Shown: positions 8,161-16,322 of the stretch, in pieces
Layout: each line of letters begins with the position of its first letter
How positions within the stretch are numbered: the first letter of the stretch is position 1
Source of the DNA: an uncultured Oscillospiraceae bacterium
GTDB lineage: Bacteria; Bacillota; Clostridia; Oscillospirales; Oscillospiraceae
DNA length: 64,000 nt
Direction of reading: 5' to 3'
Assembly (NCBI GenBank): GCA_947585425.1
Contig: CANPWZ010000004.1
Location: 58,828 to 122,827 of the forward strand
Position numbers and translations under genes: made by a program
The notes under the pieces: generated by a model
What the model was told of the DNA's origin: nothing
Database searches by the model: none
The model's input: the letters and a program-made list of their open reading frames with translations, nothing else

Positions 8161-9435
8161 TTATTCTTTGCTACTCCTGATTTTCTCCATTAAGATCTCA
8201 TCCACCTCCAGCTCCAACTTTTGAATCCGCTGATATAGAAATAAGCGCTTGGCGTCGAGGACGGGTCTCCTCAACGCCAGGCGCTTCTGGTAATCTTTCA
8301 GTTTCCGCTGTTCCTGGGCGGCGGCGTCGCGGCAGGCCGTCAGCCTGTCCCACACCAGCCCGTCCAGGACTTCCTCATGGATGCGGTGGGAGGGGCAGAC
8401 CGCCTTTCCGTGCCGCATGTAGCTCTTGCAGATATACTCCACCCGCCGGCTGCCGTTCCACTCCCGGTTGACGGCCACGAACGGCCCGCCGCAGTCCTGG
8501 CAGACCAACAGACCGGCGTAACGATGGCGAGGAAGGTTGCCGGCAGGGTGCTTGCGTTGCCATTGCTGGACAATGCTTTGCGCTCGTTCCCAGTCCGCCC
8601 TTGAGACGATAGCGGGGAAGTACCCCTCATGCCGGAACTGCTCCGATTCGGTGATATACCGGGACCGCCGCCCGTTTTTGAATTCCTGCCGGTGGCAGAG
8701 CAGGACGCCGGTATAGCTCTCGTCCTGAAGGATATTCTTCACGCTGGTATAAGACCAGAGGAAGCGCCGGACGCCCCGCGTGTGCTTGCCGTAGAATTCG
8801 GCCTGCAGCTCCGCGGGTGTCCGGTGGCCCTTTGCGTTCAACGAACGGGTGATGGGCATGAGCCCCATTCCACCGAGATACATTTGGTAGATGGCCCGGA
8901 CCGTTTCGGCGGCCTCGGCCACCACTTGGATCTTGCCGGTGTTCCTATCCTTCCAGTAGCCGAAGGGCGGGATGATGACCAACCCATCCTTCTGCTTCTG
9001 TCGGTACCCGGCGCGGATCTTGCTGCCGATGTCGCGGGCGTAGTAGTCGTTCATCAGCCCACGGACGCCGATGATCAAGTCGTCGCTCTCATTGAGGGTA
9101 TCGAGGTGTTCCGTAACGGAGAGGACGCAGATGTTCCGTTCCCGCAGATAGTCGATGAACAGGGCGGTCTGCGTTTTGTGCCGTCCCAACCGGGACAAGT
9201 CCTTGACCACGACCGCATCCAGTCCCCCACGCTCCGCCGCCTCAGACAGGCGGCGGAGTCCCGGCCGGGAGAAGGTCATGCCGCTAACGTTGTCGTCGCA
9301 GGACTCGCCTATGATAGTGAGTCCACAGTTCACCGCGAACTCCCGGCAGATGGCCCGCTGGTTTTGCAGGGAGTTCCGCTCCGGGTCGTCGTCGTTAGAC
9401 AGCCGGTAGTACAGCCACGCCCTCGTTGCCGTCAT
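8161..9435 (-). CDS. Large serine recombinase, short form
   Basis: 424 residues: resolvase catalytic domain (about 1-150) with nucleophile S13 in YYRLS and the DLSRLGR motif, a recombinase domain (about 165-270), a zinc ribbon (CQDCGGPF ... CKSYMRHGKAVC), and only a short C-terminal coiled coil. It is about 140 residues shorter than its neighbour and lacks that protein's long coiled-coil tail. Its ATG lies inside the end of the longer recombinase gene (41-bp overlap), which implies translational coupling. The two may act together or on different steps (integration and excision). It is intact through the catalytic core. Confidence 0.93.
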   Translation of the reverse strand: MTATRAWLYYRLSNDDDPERNSLQNQRAICREFAVNCGLTIIGESCDDNVSGMTFSRPGLRRLSEAAERGGLDAVVVKDLSRLGRHKTQTALFIDYLRERNICVLSVTEHLDTLNESDDLIIGVRGLMNDYYARDIGSKIRAGYRQKQKDGLVIIPPFGYWKDRNTGKIQVVAEAAETVRAIYQMYLGGMGLMPITRSLNAKGHRTPAELQAEFYGKHTRGVRRFLWSYTSVKNILQDESYTGVLLCHRQEFKNGRRSRYITESEQFRHEGYFPAIVSRADWERAQSIVQQWQRKHPAGNLPRHRYAGLLVCQDCGGPFVAVNREWNGSRRVEYICKSYMRHGKAVCPSHRIHEEVLDGLVWDRLTACRDAAAQEQRKLKDYQKRLALRRPVLDAKRLFLYQRIQKLELEVDEILMEKIRSSKE

Positions 9436-11098
9436 TGTCGTCTCCTTTCCAGAAGTCCTCCATCAGGATCGCGCCCAACCGATCCCAATCATAGTCCTGC
9501 GAACCCCAAGCCTCTGTGACTTCGCCGTTTTCATAAACCAGCCCGTGAGTCTGGAAAGGCGCTTTGAGGTGGATGTCCACGTCCAGTTTGCCGTTCCGCT
9601 CCGCGATATAGATCTTGTCCACCAGCAGCCGCAGGTTGGCCTCGGAGATGGCGCCCTCGGTCAGAATGCTGTCCATCAGCCTGATGTCCCGGCGGAGAGT
9701 GGCCTGGCGCTGTTTCAGCGTGTCCTCCAGATTTTCCAGCTCCGCGATCTGCTTTTTGAGGTCGGCGATCTCCGCCTCACGCTTCTGGATCATGCGGTCG
9801 TAGTGCTCGGCGTTGGCCTTGTCCCGGATGCGCTCCATAAGGATGGCCTCCATTTCTTCTTCCAATGTGTCGATCCGCTCGGTGAGAGATCTTAGCTTGG
9901 TATCCACGGAGAATCGTTGAGGGATCCAGCGGTCGATCAGCTTCTGAAGGCTGTCCCAATTCTGCTGGTACATCCGCTTCGTGTCCCGCAGCTCGTCGAT
10001 GATGAGTTGATCCAGCAGTTCCTCCCGGATGGCGTGGGAGGTACAGTGTTCCTTGCCGTAGCGGTGGTAGGTGTCGCAGATGTATTCCACCCGGTCCCTG
10101 CTTTTGAGCCTGATGTGCTTGCCCACGAAGGTCCTGCCGCAGTCCTCGCATCGCAGCAGGCCACCGTACCGCAGGAGCTTTTTCCCCGGCGCGGCCCGGG
10201 CACGGCCCTCTTTTCGCTGAGCTATCAGCGCCTGTACCTGCTGCCATATCTCCTTGGTGACGATGGGGGGGACAAAATTCTCATGGCGGAACTGCTCGTC
10301 AGGTTCGGTGAAGCGGAAGGTCTTGTTGATCTTGTTCCGCTCGCTCTTGTGGCAGATCAGCGTGCCGGCGTAGAACTCGTCCTGAAGGATGCGGGACACC
10401 ATGGTGGCTTCCCAGATATTTTTCTTTCGGATGCTGTCGCGGGTGCTGGGTTCCCGCTTGCGGAGGAGTGCCAACTGCATCTGGGCGGGGGTCCTTCGGT
10501 GTTCCTCATTCAGCCTTCGGGCGATGGCCTTGAGACCGCTGCCGTCCAGATACAGAGAGTAGATGAGGCGCACCGTCTCGGCCGCCTCCTCCACAATGAC
10601 CACCTGCTTGGTGTTCTTGTCCTTGAAGTAACCGAAGGGCGGAATCATCACGATGCCCTCCTTCTGCTTCTGCCGGTACCCGGTCCGCACCCGGCGGCTG
10701 CCGTCCCGCGCGTAGAAGTCATTGACCAGACCCTTGAAGCCGATGATCAGGTCGTCGTTCTCATTGAAGGTGTCGATGTTCTCGGTGGCGGAGAGGACGC
10801 GCACATTGTGTTCCCGGAGGTAGTCGATGAAGAGGGCGGTCTGGGTGCGGTGCCGCCCCAGCCGGGAGAGGTCCTTGACGATGACGGCCTCGATACGGTC
10901 CGCTTCCACCGCCTCGTAGATCCTTTCGATGCCCTCCCGGTTGAAGTGCATCCCGCTGACGTTGTCGTCGAAGGACTCGCCCACGATCTCATGGCCCTGG
11001 GCCACGGCGTAGTCATAGATGATCTTGCGCTGGTTAGTCAGCGAGTTCAGTTCCTCATCCTCGTCACGGGAAAGACGGTAGTATAGCCAGACCTTCAC
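9395..11098 (-). CDS. Large serine recombinase (integrase), long form
   Basis: 567 residues from GTG 11098, with AAAGGAGG 8 nt upstream. Nucleophile S10 in YYRLS; catalytic DLSRLGR; recombinase domain; zinc ribbon CEDCGRTF ... CDTYHRYGKEHC; then a long coiled coil (about 380-480) and a C-terminal tail, the full layout of TnpX/phiC31-type integrases. It would cut attP and attB with a 2-bp stagger and rejoin them. This fits the TT core and long dyad seen at the element ends. It is the first of two overlapping recombinase genes, preceded by a TnpW-like small gene. Confidence 0.94.
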   Translation of the reverse strand: MKVWLYYRLSRDEDEELNSLTNQRKIIYDYAVAQGHEIVGESFDDNVSGMHFNREGIERIYEAVEADRIEAVIVKDLSRLGRHRTQTALFIDYLREHNVRVLSATENIDTFNENDDLIIGFKGLVNDFYARDGSRRVRTGYRQKQKEGIVMIPPFGYFKDKNTKQVVIVEEAAETVRLIYSLYLDGSGLKAIARRLNEEHRRTPAQMQLALLRKREPSTRDSIRKKNIWEATMVSRILQDEFYAGTLICHKSERNKINKTFRFTEPDEQFRHENFVPPIVTKEIWQQVQALIAQRKEGRARAAPGKKLLRYGGLLRCEDCGRTFVGKHIRLKSRDRVEYICDTYHRYGKEHCTSHAIREELLDQLIIDELRDTKRMYQQNWDSLQKLIDRWIPQRFSVDTKLRSLTERIDTLEEEMEAILMERIRDKANAEHYDRMIQKREAEIADLKKQIAELENLEDTLKQRQATLRRDIRLMDSILTEGAISEANLRLLVDKIYIAERNGKLDVDIHLKAPFQTHGLVYENGEVTEAWGSQDYDWDRLGAILMEDFWKGDDNDGNEGVAVLPAV

Positions 11099-11173
11099 CG
11101 GCGGCGCCTCCTTTCGCACGACACAACATAGCACACCCGCTTCGGAATAGCTACGAAAAGAACGCGCACGTTT

Positions 11174-11344
11174 TCAATTTCTACGATAGTGACAATCGTC
11201 ATCGGCACCGTCCTTTTGATAGGGAAGATCCACTGCCAGGTAATCGTGGATCAGCATTTTGAGGAACTCATCGAACTCCTGGTCCGTGCCGACGTAGGTG
11301 TAGGTCACGGAGCCGAGGCGCTCGGCGTATCGGTTTTCAACCAT
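11174..11344 (-). CDS. Small TnpW-like protein upstream of the recombinases
   Basis: 56 residues, ATG at 11344 with AAAGGAG 10 nt upstream, stop TGA at 11174-11176. It reads ERLGSVTYTYVGTDQEF and then FLKMLIHDYLAVD, a beta-turn-beta then helix pattern resembling the small TnpW proteins found next to TnpX-type recombinases. It is 76 bp upstream of the long recombinase and 17 bp after the relaxase stop, so probably in one transcript. The function of TnpW proteins is not known; a recombination accessory role is a guess. Confidence 0.6.
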   Translation of the reverse strand: MVENRYAERLGSVTYTYVGTDQEFDEFLKMLIHDYLAVDLPYQKDGADDDCHYRRN

Positions 11345-11360
11345 AGTTGTGAAACTCCTT

Positions 11361-12365
11361 TCAGTACATATTCATGGTGTAGTTTTGCTCGTCCCAGCCG
11401 CCGAACTTATGTCCCATGGCCAGCTTCTTCAGCGCCTCCCGCCGGCGCTGCTTGCTGTCCGTCCACACGGGCGGGGAGGGGAGAGACGGCCGATCCGCCA
11501 TCTGTTCCAGGTGTCTGCCGATCTGGATCAACCCCATGGCCGCCTCGCCCAGCCAACCCATGTCCGGCTCCTCCGTGCCAGGTGTGAACCCGACCGCCTG
11601 CCGGTAGGCGAACAGCGCCTCCAGGTTTTCTTTCAGGAACGTCTCGTCGTGGAGGCTGCTGTCCCGGCAGCGGTGGCCGTCAGGACAGAGGAACGTGATG
11701 TGCTTGCGGGCGTCCGTCCAGATCACGCCGTAGCCCTCCTGCTCCATGTTCTCGATGAACGTCTCCCGGTCCAGGGCGTACTCCAGCGCCTCGTTGATGG
11801 TGTGGATGAGATCCATCTTCCAGCTCTCGCCCCGGATGCCCGCCTGGTACTCTCCCGGCTTCATCCGTTTCTTCCGCTCATGTTTCCTGGGCTGCTCCAA
11901 AACATTCAGCCCAAAGGCGAGGCAGATCTCATCGTTGGCTCTGCGGTGCTGGATCAAGTCCTCGGTGTTCTGGTGGAGCTTACGCCCGTCCGCGCAGCTC
12001 ACGCTGTTGACCACCAGGTGGTTGTGGAGGCAGTTGGCGTCCACGTGAGTGGCCACCAGCACCTCGTAGTCCGGGAACTCACGCCGCGCCAACTCCAGCC
12101 CCAGGGCGTTGACCTCCTGAGGCGTGAGGTCGTCGTCCGGCGAGAAGGACTGGACGAAATGGTAGAACTGACGGCCGTCGGTTTTCTTGAACCGCTCCTT
12201 GGTCATCTGCATCTCGGTGAGGGCGGAGGCGGGGACGCAGTTGTGTCCGCTGACCAGTTGAGCGCCGTCCCACGAAACTTTTTTCAGCTGTGTGACGTAA
12301 CTGACCACCGCTCTCATGGTACCGGCGGTCTGCTTTTTGTTTCGCACCGCGGTGAAGGTTGCCAT
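11361..12365 (-). CDS. Relaxase, MobP type
   Basis: 334 residues. The relaxase domain fills the N-terminal half, with metal-binding histidines in HVDANCLHNHLVV (H107, H114, H116). The likely nucleophile is a tyrosine near the N-terminus, such as Y23. The protein nicks one strand at oriT and pilots it into a recipient using the transfer machinery of a helper element. AGGAGG precedes ATG 12365, which shares one base with the mobC stop (TGATG). No helicase or primase domain is attached. Confidence 0.9.
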   Translation of the reverse strand: MATFTAVRNKKQTAGTMRAVVSYVTQLKKVSWDGAQLVSGHNCVPASALTEMQMTKERFKKTDGRQFYHFVQSFSPDDDLTPQEVNALGLELARREFPDYEVLVATHVDANCLHNHLVVNSVSCADGRKLHQNTEDLIQHRRANDEICLAFGLNVLEQPRKHERKKRMKPGEYQAGIRGESWKMDLIHTINEALEYALDRETFIENMEQEGYGVIWTDARKHITFLCPDGHRCRDSSLHDETFLKENLEALFAYRQAVGFTPGTEEPDMGWLGEAAMGLIQIGRHLEQMADRPSLPSPPVWTDSKQRRREALKKLAMGHKFGGWDEQNYTMNMY

Positions 12366-12679
12366 CACTCCGCCTCCTGAATGAGAGCGCGCACTGCGGA
12401 GCAGAGCGCGGAGTAGCCGCGGATCAGCTCATCGCCTCGCAGGACAGAAAGGCGGCCCATGTTGGCCAGCGTGGTGAGCTGGTTGAGATTTCTGCCCTGG
12501 GCTTTCAACTCAGAGAGTACGGCGTCCAGCCCTTCCACCCGGACGATCTCTTTGCCCAGGGCGCAGGCGGTGAGGTAGTCCGTGACCGTCATGCCGGCGG
12601 CCTTGGCCCGCCGCTGGATGGCGTTCTTGTCCGCCGGGGGCATCCTGGCGGTGATGATCGAGGTTTTTCTTTTCTGCAT
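12365..12679 (-). CDS. mobC: MobC-like relaxosome accessory protein
   Basis: 104 residues. A ribbon-helix-helix start (RKTSIITARMPPADKNAIQRRAKAAG) followed by the MobC helical signature GRNLNQLTTLANMG. MobC proteins bind oriT and help the relaxase open the strands. It overlaps the relaxase gene by 1 bp and reads away from the hairpin-rich region at 12718-12788. Confidence 0.9.
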   Translation of the reverse strand: MQKRKTSIITARMPPADKNAIQRRAKAAGMTVTDYLTACALGKEIVRVEGLDAVLSELKAQGRNLNQLTTLANMGRLSVLRGDELIRGYSALCSAVRALIQEAE

Positions 12680-12717
12680 ATGTGACCTTCTTTCTCCCCC
12701 TTCAGGGGGCAGGGGGT

Positions 12718-12788
12718 GCCGGGGCTTGCCCCGGCGAGGCGTCCGGCGTATAGCCGGACGCTATGCTTGCCCCACCCGGAGGGTGGGC
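12718..12788. other. Candidate origin of transfer (three adjacent hairpins)
   Basis: Three perfect inverted repeats sit side by side upstream of mobC: 8-bp arms at 12718-12735, 9-bp arms with a 5-nt loop at 12739-12761, and CCCACCC-GGA-GGGTGGG at 12771-12787. Part of the last one recurs near 12893. The 12680-12924 gap has no credible gene. Position before mobC and the hairpins make it the best oriT candidate; the nick site cannot be placed. Confidence 0.55.
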
Positions 12789-12924
12789 TTTCCCCGTGTT
12801 TGAACCTTCTCTGCTTGCTGGCGAAACCTGCCCTGGCCCAAAAGGGCAACAACGGGCTGTTTTCGGAAAATCGTCCAGGATGGGTAACTACCCCACCCGG
12901 AGGGCAGGAGGGCCACAACGGGCC

Positions 12925-14001
12925 TCAACGGGGCAAACAGGGGCCGTTCCGTGTGATCGTCTCAGCGGAACCGGCAGTGCCGAAAGGGTCGGTGTTTGAG
13001 GCACCGGGGGTATCGTCACTTGCGGCACGGAACAGCTCGATCAACCGCTTCCCGTTGCTCCGCCGGACGACGGCATCGATGCCATTTTTCCTTAGAGCGT
13101 CAACGGTTTGAAGTACCAGCCCGGAAACTTTTTTGGTGGAAACTGTCTCGCCGGTAACAGTGCCGATGAGTTCTACCAGCTCCGTGGGAGTGCCGGAAAA
13201 CTTTTCACGGTCACGCATGACCGCGCAGAGCAGAGAGACGATCTTGTTCCCGGCCAGCTCTGGCCGGGTGAGCGTGTCCGCCCGGAGTTCCCACACGTTG
13301 TCCTCGCCTCGCTCCAACATCAGCTCCCGGTACTCGATGTCCCGTCCGATACATGAGAGCGTCGCCTGGCCGCAGCCACGCCGTTCCTCCACCAGCGTGA
13401 GGCTGCTGTCCACCGCGCCGCTGATAGCGGTCGTGCCTGAGATACGGTTGAACACATCCTCGGCGGGTTCTTTCCGTAGATGGTGGATGAGCAGGATGGC
13501 GATGCGGTGTTCGTCCGCGATGTGTTTGAGAACAGAGAGATCCCGGTAGTCGTTGGCGTAGGTGTTGTCGTAGTTGTTCCCTCGGATCATCTGGAGCGTG
13601 TCGATGATGACCAGCACGGTGTCCGGGTGGTCGACCAGAAACTTTTCCAGCTGTTGTTCCAACCCTCGCCCCAGGAGAGCGCACTCGGTACAGAAGTGGA
13701 CGTTGTCCGGCGCGTCCTCGGTGATCTCGAACAGCCGGTTCTGGATTCTTAGGGTGGAGTCCTCCAGGCAGAGATAGAGGGTGGTGCCCTGCCTGGTCTC
13801 CATTCCCCAGACAGGTTCGCCCTTGGCTACTGTTACCGCCAGCCAGAGGGCCAGCCAAGACTTGCCCACTTTTGGAGAGCCGGCGAGGATATGCAGTCCC
13901 TGGGAGAGCAGAGAGTTGACGATGAAATTGGGCGGACGGAGCGGCTGGTTCATCAGCGTGGCCCCGTCGATGGTTTTCAGGTTTTGATAGATTGCGTTCA
14001 T
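12925..14001 (-). CDS. RepA-like RecA-fold ATPase
   Basis: 358 residues. RecA/AAA_25-type ATPase with Walker A GSPKVGKS (41-48), a Walker B-like strand VLVIIDTLQM, and the helicase-family ILLIHHLRK motif. This is the family of plasmid RepA hexameric helicases and phage primase-helicases. The last 35 residues are low-complexity and poorly conserved in appearance. It faces away from the DUF6076/sigma operon. On this element it could support replication of the excised circle or of the transferred strand; no separate origin or initiator was recognised. Confidence 0.82.
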   Translation of the reverse strand: MNAIYQNLKTIDGATLMNQPLRPPNFIVNSLLSQGLHILAGSPKVGKSWLALWLAVTVAKGEPVWGMETRQGTTLYLCLEDSTLRIQNRLFEITEDAPDNVHFCTECALLGRGLEQQLEKFLVDHPDTVLVIIDTLQMIRGNNYDNTYANDYRDLSVLKHIADEHRIAILLIHHLRKEPAEDVFNRISGTTAISGAVDSSLTLVEERRGCGQATLSCIGRDIEYRELMLERGEDNVWELRADTLTRPELAGNKIVSLLCAVMRDREKFSGTPTELVELIGTVTGETVSTKKVSGLVLQTVDALRKNGIDAVVRRSNGKRLIELFRAASDDTPGASNTDPFGTAGSAETITRNGPCLPR

Positions 14002-14072
14002 AGTGGAGATGTCCTTTCCAAAAAATTAGCCGCGTTTGGTGACGCGGCTTGTGAGAAAATTTTCCTTCTCAC

Positions 14073-14100
14073 TTGATTATTCTACGGTTTTTGATAGAAT
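14073..14100 (+). promoter_or_regulatory. Promoter for the DUF6076-sigma operon
   Basis: TTGATT, 16-bp spacer, TAGAAT. Upstream are two hairpins, GCCGCG/CGCGGC at about 14029-14048 and GTGAGAA/TTCTCAC at about 14051-14072, which may be operators or a terminator between the divergent genes. Confidence 0.6.
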
Positions 14101-14150
14101 GAGATTATCGCAAGACAGAACAAAAACAGATATGGGACAGGTGCAATGCA

Positions 14151-15254
14151 ATGGAGTTCGGAACAGATCAGTTAAACTCGTTTGATACGTTTACCTTGGA
14201 TTGCTGGAACAACCGTGTGTACTATGAGGGCCAGGAATTTCCGGCGGGACATTTCGCAGCGGAGATCCTGAATTACGCGGGCGAGGTCAACGGCCCGCTG
14301 CTGGAGCGCATCTCCACTTTGACCAAGCTTGTCAGCCAGACGGCTAAGAAGGGCGGTAAGTTGCTGGTGAAAATAAAACCGCTGATGCAGGAGACGGTCT
14401 CCTGGATCTGTACCTGTCCGCCTTTTTGTTATCAAGACAACCAGTGGCAGTGGAGGCAGTTTGCCAGGGCGATGGACGCGGATCAGTTTGAACTGGATCG
14501 TGCTGAACTGTCGGAACACCTGCCGCTTTCTTTTCTCTCGTTCAGTGAACACGTTTTGAAAATCCTGGTTGCCATTTATAATTTCTGCCTGCTCACCCGA
14601 GCCTTTGAGCAAAAGTATCTCAGCGGATTGGAGAAGCGGACTGAGAGCGCCTTCGCGGAAGCGGCGCACAACTGCTTTGACGAGGACGTTGATTTTATGG
14701 ATTTGCAAGCGCGGATGCCCTTTGGAGAGATCGAGGAATTTTTCTCTTATCCCAGGTTGATCAACGGTTTTTCTTATATTCAGGATCCCAACGACAAAGG
14801 AAGGTGGATCACCGTTCAGCAGGTGATATGCAAGCGCCTCATCGATTTTTATGTATTTGACCTGATGAACGGACTGCAGCACGGTCACGGACCAAGCCGG
14901 TGCCGGAACTGCCATCGGTATTTTCTGACGACCACTGCCCATGCTCCCAAGTACTGCGACGGCATTGCTCCGCAAAATCCTGCCATGACCTGCCGGCAGT
15001 ATGGAGCTATGATGCGGCAGAAGGAGAAGAACACAGAGCATCCCATCTATCAGCTGTTCGCCACCCGCACCAACACCATCCGAAAGCACCATCAGCGGGG
15101 AAAGATCGACGGCCCGCTGCGGGAGGCGGCGCTCCGGTTGGCGGGGGAATACCGGGACAAGGCGCTGCTGGACAGGAACTACGCGGCCGACGGTTACGCC
15201 CGAGATATGGAGTTGGATCACATATACAGCGAGGCCCGCAAGCGGCTCGGCTGA
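14151..15254 (+). CDS. DUF6076-like protein with a C-terminal zinc site
   Basis: 367 residues, no signal peptide or membrane segment. The N-terminal 240 residues are mostly helical with no familiar motif. Near residues 250-280 lies CRNCHRYFLTTT followed by YC and TC pairs, a zinc-binding treble-clef or ribbon. The layout matches proteins labelled DUF6076 on Firmicute mobile elements. It has its own promoter and is followed after 18 bp by a sigma factor gene, so the two are likely co-expressed. Function unknown; nucleic-acid binding is a reasonable guess from the zinc site. Confidence 0.6.
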   Translation: MEFGTDQLNSFDTFTLDCWNNRVYYEGQEFPAGHFAAEILNYAGEVNGPLLERISTLTKLVSQTAKKGGKLLVKIKPLMQETVSWICTCPPFCYQDNQWQWRQFARAMDADQFELDRAELSEHLPLSFLSFSEHVLKILVAIYNFCLLTRAFEQKYLSGLEKRTESAFAEAAHNCFDEDVDFMDLQARMPFGEIEEFFSYPRLINGFSYIQDPNDKGRWITVQQVICKRLIDFYVFDLMNGLQHGHGPSRCRNCHRYFLTTTAHAPKYCDGIAPQNPAMTCRQYGAMMRQKEKNTEHPIYQLFATRTNTIRKHHQRGKIDGPLREAALRLAGEYRDKALLDRNYAADGYARDMELDHIYSEARKRLG

Positions 15255-15272
15255 GGAAGGAGGGCGGGGCCC

Positions 15273-16118
15273 ATGCCAGAGAAGATGTATCATGTGGAGG
15301 GGCCCTGCCCAGACAATGAGACATTGGCGAGGGCTCTGCGGGAAGGAAATGAAGACGCGATTCCCATGCTCCTCTCGCGGAACGAGAGTTATTTGGCTGC
15401 GACGGCTTCAGAACTCTGCCGGAGATACCAGCTTCCGGATCTTCGGGAGGATCTGATGCAGGAGGGAGCGATTGCCCTCATCAGCGCGGCCAGGAAATTC
15501 TCGCCGGACAGTGGGGCGAAGTTGCTGACCTATGCCGGTGGAGCGGTGCGCTCGGCAATGTTGGACTATCTGGCGGAGAGCTCCCTGAGCCTGGGACTGC
15601 CGGCGGGCAGATACCATCAACTCCGTCGGGTGGGTTACATTTGCGCTCTGTCAGATGGAGCGACGGATGCTGAGTTGATCGGCCAGATCGTCAGAGAGAT
15701 GGCGGTATCAGAAAAAATCGCCGGTACCCTGCTGGCAGAGTACCGGACGATTTTGGGAAGTGTTCCTTTGGAGGACGCTACTGAGATCGAGGACATGGGC
15801 GCAGACCCCGCCAGGATCTACGACGAGCGGATGCGGCGGATGCTTCTGGTGAAGCTGATGGGCGAGGTGCTTCGACCACGGGAACTGAATATTGTTCGCT
15901 GTCACCTGGGGTTCGACCAGCTGGGGGAGCGAGAGATGACCTTCGCGGAACTGGCTGTCTTTCTGAATTACAACGGACCCAGTGCGGCGGAAAAGGCATT
16001 CAAGGTGGCCATTCGGAAGGTGCAGGACAGTTTGGCCCAGGGTGAGTACGGAGTTTGGATGAACGCCAAGCGGATGCTGCGGGAGGCGTTGCGGGAGCGG
16101 TTTTCTGATTTGGGTTGA
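15273..16118 (+). CDS. Sigma-70 family RNA polymerase sigma factor
   Basis: 281 residues. Region 2 is visible as LREDLMQEGAIALISAARKF followed by the aromatic/basic -10 recognition stretch. The C-terminal part has a region-4-like helix-turn-helix (TFAELAVFLNYNGPSAAEKAFKVAIRKVQ). GGAGGG stands before ATG 15273. It could direct host polymerase to promoters of the element. The relevant promoter sequence cannot be deduced from one copy. It is 205 bp upstream of the defence-like MBL/protease pair, which has its own poor promoter region, so control of that pair by this sigma factor is a testable idea. Confidence 0.85.
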   Translation: MPEKMYHVEGPCPDNETLARALREGNEDAIPMLLSRNESYLAATASELCRRYQLPDLREDLMQEGAIALISAARKFSPDSGAKLLTYAGGAVRSAMLDYLAESSLSLGLPAGRYHQLRRVGYICALSDGATDAELIGQIVREMAVSEKIAGTLLAEYRTILGSVPLEDATEIEDMGADPARIYDERMRRMLLVKLMGEVLRPRELNIVRCHLGFDQLGEREMTFAELAVFLNYNGPSAAEKAFKVAIRKVQDSLAQGEYGVWMNAKRMLREALRERFSDLG

Positions 16119-16322
16119 ATCAGGCCGTGCTCACAAGTATTTTGTTGAATAGGAGTTAGCAAAGCGAAGGGAACTAATCAACTCGTATAAGCAGAGACTT
16201 TGTTGATAGATGAAAACCTGTTATAATTGCTATGCAAAATGGAAGAGCTTAATGCTTGTATTTTGAGAAAGAGTAGCTTTTTGCAAGATGTGACCAAGAT
16301 GTTGTATTCGGAGGAGTTCTTT

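Noticed and set aside
12589..12918. Minus-strand frame in the mobC-repA gap
   Set aside because: It reads through the three hairpins with proline/glycine-rich nonsense and overlaps mobC out of frame; better explained as oriT DNA.
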